Source: Tritrichomonas musculus (Eukaryota; Parabasalia; Tritrichomonadida; Tritrichomonadidae). From it: a stretch of 64,000 nucleotides of DNA. Location: positions 1,302,001 through 1,366,000 of the forward strand of contig JAPFFF010000013.1 in assembly GCA_039105265.1 (NCBI GenBank), read 5' to 3'. Below, one piece after another: positions 62,232 through 64,000 of the stretch (positions are counted from its first letter, which is position 1; every line of letters starts with the position of its first letter). The notes under the pieces were generated by a model, which did not search any database, had not been told where the DNA came from, and saw only the letters and a program-made list of their open reading frames with translations. The position numbers and the translations under genes are program-made.

Positions 62232-64000
62232 TTAATGTTTTGAATTTGAAAATAACCTTAATATCTCTTCATTTTGGGTGCATTCAATAGGAGTCCTTCA
62301 AAAACAAACAAAAAATGAATCATTTAAAAAATTATTTATGATTTGATTAATTTAAGGTATTTCAAAATATCATCTTTGATATCAAGTTTAATATCTGGCC
62401 TTTGCAACAAAAGTTGAATAATTTCGATATTTCCCATCTCAACGGCCATGTGTAAAGCAGTTCTTTGAAAAGCATTCAAAAAATTTTATTGAAAAATATT
62501 TTCTTTCAAAATCTTATTTAAATAATTGATTTAAAAATATCATTTAAATTAATTTTTTTTTTGTAATGTCATTGAAATGTAATATTAATGAACAAGATTT
62601 AAAGTTGAATAAAAAAATTTCATCAATTTTTAAAAATTTGAATTTCATTTGAAAAAAAATATTATGTTCAAGACACTCATAATGTTAAGATCAACTCTTT
62701 GGCATTCAATTAAAAGTTTAGCAATATCAATATATTTATGAATAATAGCATATTGTAAAGCAGTCTGATAAAAAAAATATTTATTTTTTGAATTTTATAA
62801 AAAAAAAATCAATTTAAACATCATTAAATTATTTGTTTCTAAACTAAATTTGAAATAATTAATTCAAAATTTTATTGATTTTTTGAAATTGAAATTTTTC
62901 CGTTGATTGAATTAAAAATTTATATTTTGAATCCAATTAAAAAAAATTGATCTTCTAAACTATATTAAAATGAAAAAAAAAGCAAATTGTGTTGAGATGA
63001 TTTAGATTAACTCGTTCAAGACCTATAAGCATTAAAACAACTTTTTCATTGCGATACATTGTTGCAACAAATATTGCAGATTGATAAAAAAATTAATATT
63101 TCAATTTCATTAAAACTTTTTGAATAAAATTCTATTCAAAATATAAAATTTCTAAATGTATATTGTATTAACATCATATCTTTCGCAATCTAGTAAATAT
63201 TTCACTGAATATAATTGACTTTTCTCAATTGATTCGAATAATAACGGAGTATAAATAAAAAAAAATTGAATTGCATTTGAAAAAAAAAAACTTCGAAATA
63301 TCATGAAAATTTTTATGTTTGAAATTACATGAGATATGTTAAATTGTAAACATGATTCAAATATTTTTCTTGGAATTCCATAAAAAAAATTATCAATATA
63401 AAACTTGATAAAAATCATTCAATTTTTGAAAACTCTATCAAATCATTTTTGATTGAATCGTATTGAAATTTTCAATATAAAATTCTATTCAAAAAAAAAG
63501 ATAATTATAATTGTATTTAAAAAAAAACTTAAATATAAAACTTTTGGAATATTAACATCAACCCTGTCACATTTTGCAAGAAGTTCTACTATTTCAGAGT
63601 TTATTCGTTGAGCTGCGATTACAAATGGCGTTCTTTGAGATACATTAAAATAAAATTACATTAAAAATTTATATCTTTGAAAATTATATTTAAATTAAAT
63701 AATAAAAATGTCATAATAAAAAAATATTATTATGAAATTCCATTACAAATGCTTATTATGGAATACCATGAAATTGTTTGAATATGAAATATCATTAAAA
63801 TGATTCGCAAGAAATGTTATTAAATTGAAAGAATTATTTGAAATATAATTGAAAATTGAAATTTTGAATTTCATTCAAAAATCTTATATTTGAAAATTTC
63901 AGGTTTATTGACATCAACTCTTTCATTTTCTAAAAGTAACTCAACAATTCTTTTGTTTGAGGTTTCTACTGCAAGTGCTAGTGGTGGAGAATAAATAATA
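62232..64000 (-). CDS. Ankyrin-repeat gene with every unit separated by AT-rich spacers, 5' end outside window
   Basis: Seven minus-strand segments each encode one stop-free ankyrin unit: 63990-63907 (PLALAVETSNKRIVELLLEN), 63637-63551 (RTPFVIAAQRINSEIVELLA), 63250-63167 (TPLLFESIEKSQLYSVKYLL), 63083-63000 (AIFVATMYRNEKVVLMLIGL), 62767-62684 (TALQYAIIHKYIDIAKLLIE), 62467-62378 (RTALHMAVEMGNIEIIQLLL) and 62297-62232 (RTPIECTQNEEILRLFSNSK, then His and a stop overlapping TAAA). The first five end in a [VL]-[DN]-[VL]-N type turn (DVN, NLN or DLN); the sixth ends in KLDI. Spacers of 269, 300, 83, 232, 216 and 80 bases are full of stops and lie at the same place in each repeat. Intact units with degenerate gaps look like exons and introns, but no GT-AG or trichomonad GTATGT/ACTAACACACAG signals are seen. 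A decaying gene is the alternative. Confidence 0.55.

Noticed and set aside
63152-63418. 88-codon minus-strand frame as a separate gene
   Set aside because: Only its last third is ankyrin-like; it is one unit of the interrupted ankyrin array plus spacer.
62298-63906. Canonical trichomonad introns between ankyrin units
   Set aside because: I looked for GTATGT-type 5' sites and ACTAACACACAG-type 3' sites at the borders and did not find them.

Overview
The window reads as nuclear DNA of a parabasalid protist, most likely a Tritrichomonas-like trichomonad. The reasons are very AT-rich intergenic DNA, no recognisable canonical introns, initiator-like TCAYW motifs a few bases upstream of many ATGs, some stop codons overlapping TAAA, and a typical trichomonad gene set: BspA-like LRR protein, BTB-F5/8C protein, ankyrin/DUF3447 proteins, beta-helix surface proteins, a calpain-type protease and genes of bacterial look. 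The species call is inference from family content, not from a marker gene.

Left third (1-21 kb): the 3' part of a beta-helix surface protein; a broken kinase-coiled coil-actin fusion; a broken Sel1-repeat gene; a small membrane protein; an ankyrin relic; a divergent pair (TBC domain protein and BspA-like LRR protein) sharing a 95-base promoter with a centred palindrome; an aldo/keto reductase; a UIM-UBX protein; an ankyrin gene with a 25-base interruption; a bacterial-type oligo-1,6-glucosidase; and an RCC1-like protein.

Middle (21-46 kb): a decayed DNA-transposon-like stretch, an MFS transporter, a 13 x 32-residue coiled-coil protein split by an A8 run, a calpain-like protease, two neighbouring MITE-like elements with 8-base target duplications, a BTB-F5/8C protein, an elongator tRNA-Met, a broken repeat-rich surface protein, an HxxxDG acyltransferase-like protein, a GyrI-like protein and a DPF-motif protein that resembles an endocytic adaptor.

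Right third (46-64 kb): a 7-kb inverted repeat with two 2.3-kb arms, each carrying an identical 145-residue gene, around a 291-base satellite that is itself interrupted by a hAT-like MITE with a perfect 8-base duplication. Then come a serpin, a 1969-residue HECT ubiquitin ligase, and an ankyrin array in which each intact repeat unit is separated from the next by 80-300 bases of stop-filled AT-rich DNA.

The genes do not form one pathway. Themes are ubiquitin/p97 control (HECT, UIM-UBX), proteolysis and its control (calpain, serpin), the cell surface and endocytosis (beta-helix proteins, DPF protein, TBC) and sugar metabolism (GH13, AKR, MFS). The most unusual signals are the interrupted ankyrin array, the palindrome with its nested elements, and the kinase-actin fusion.
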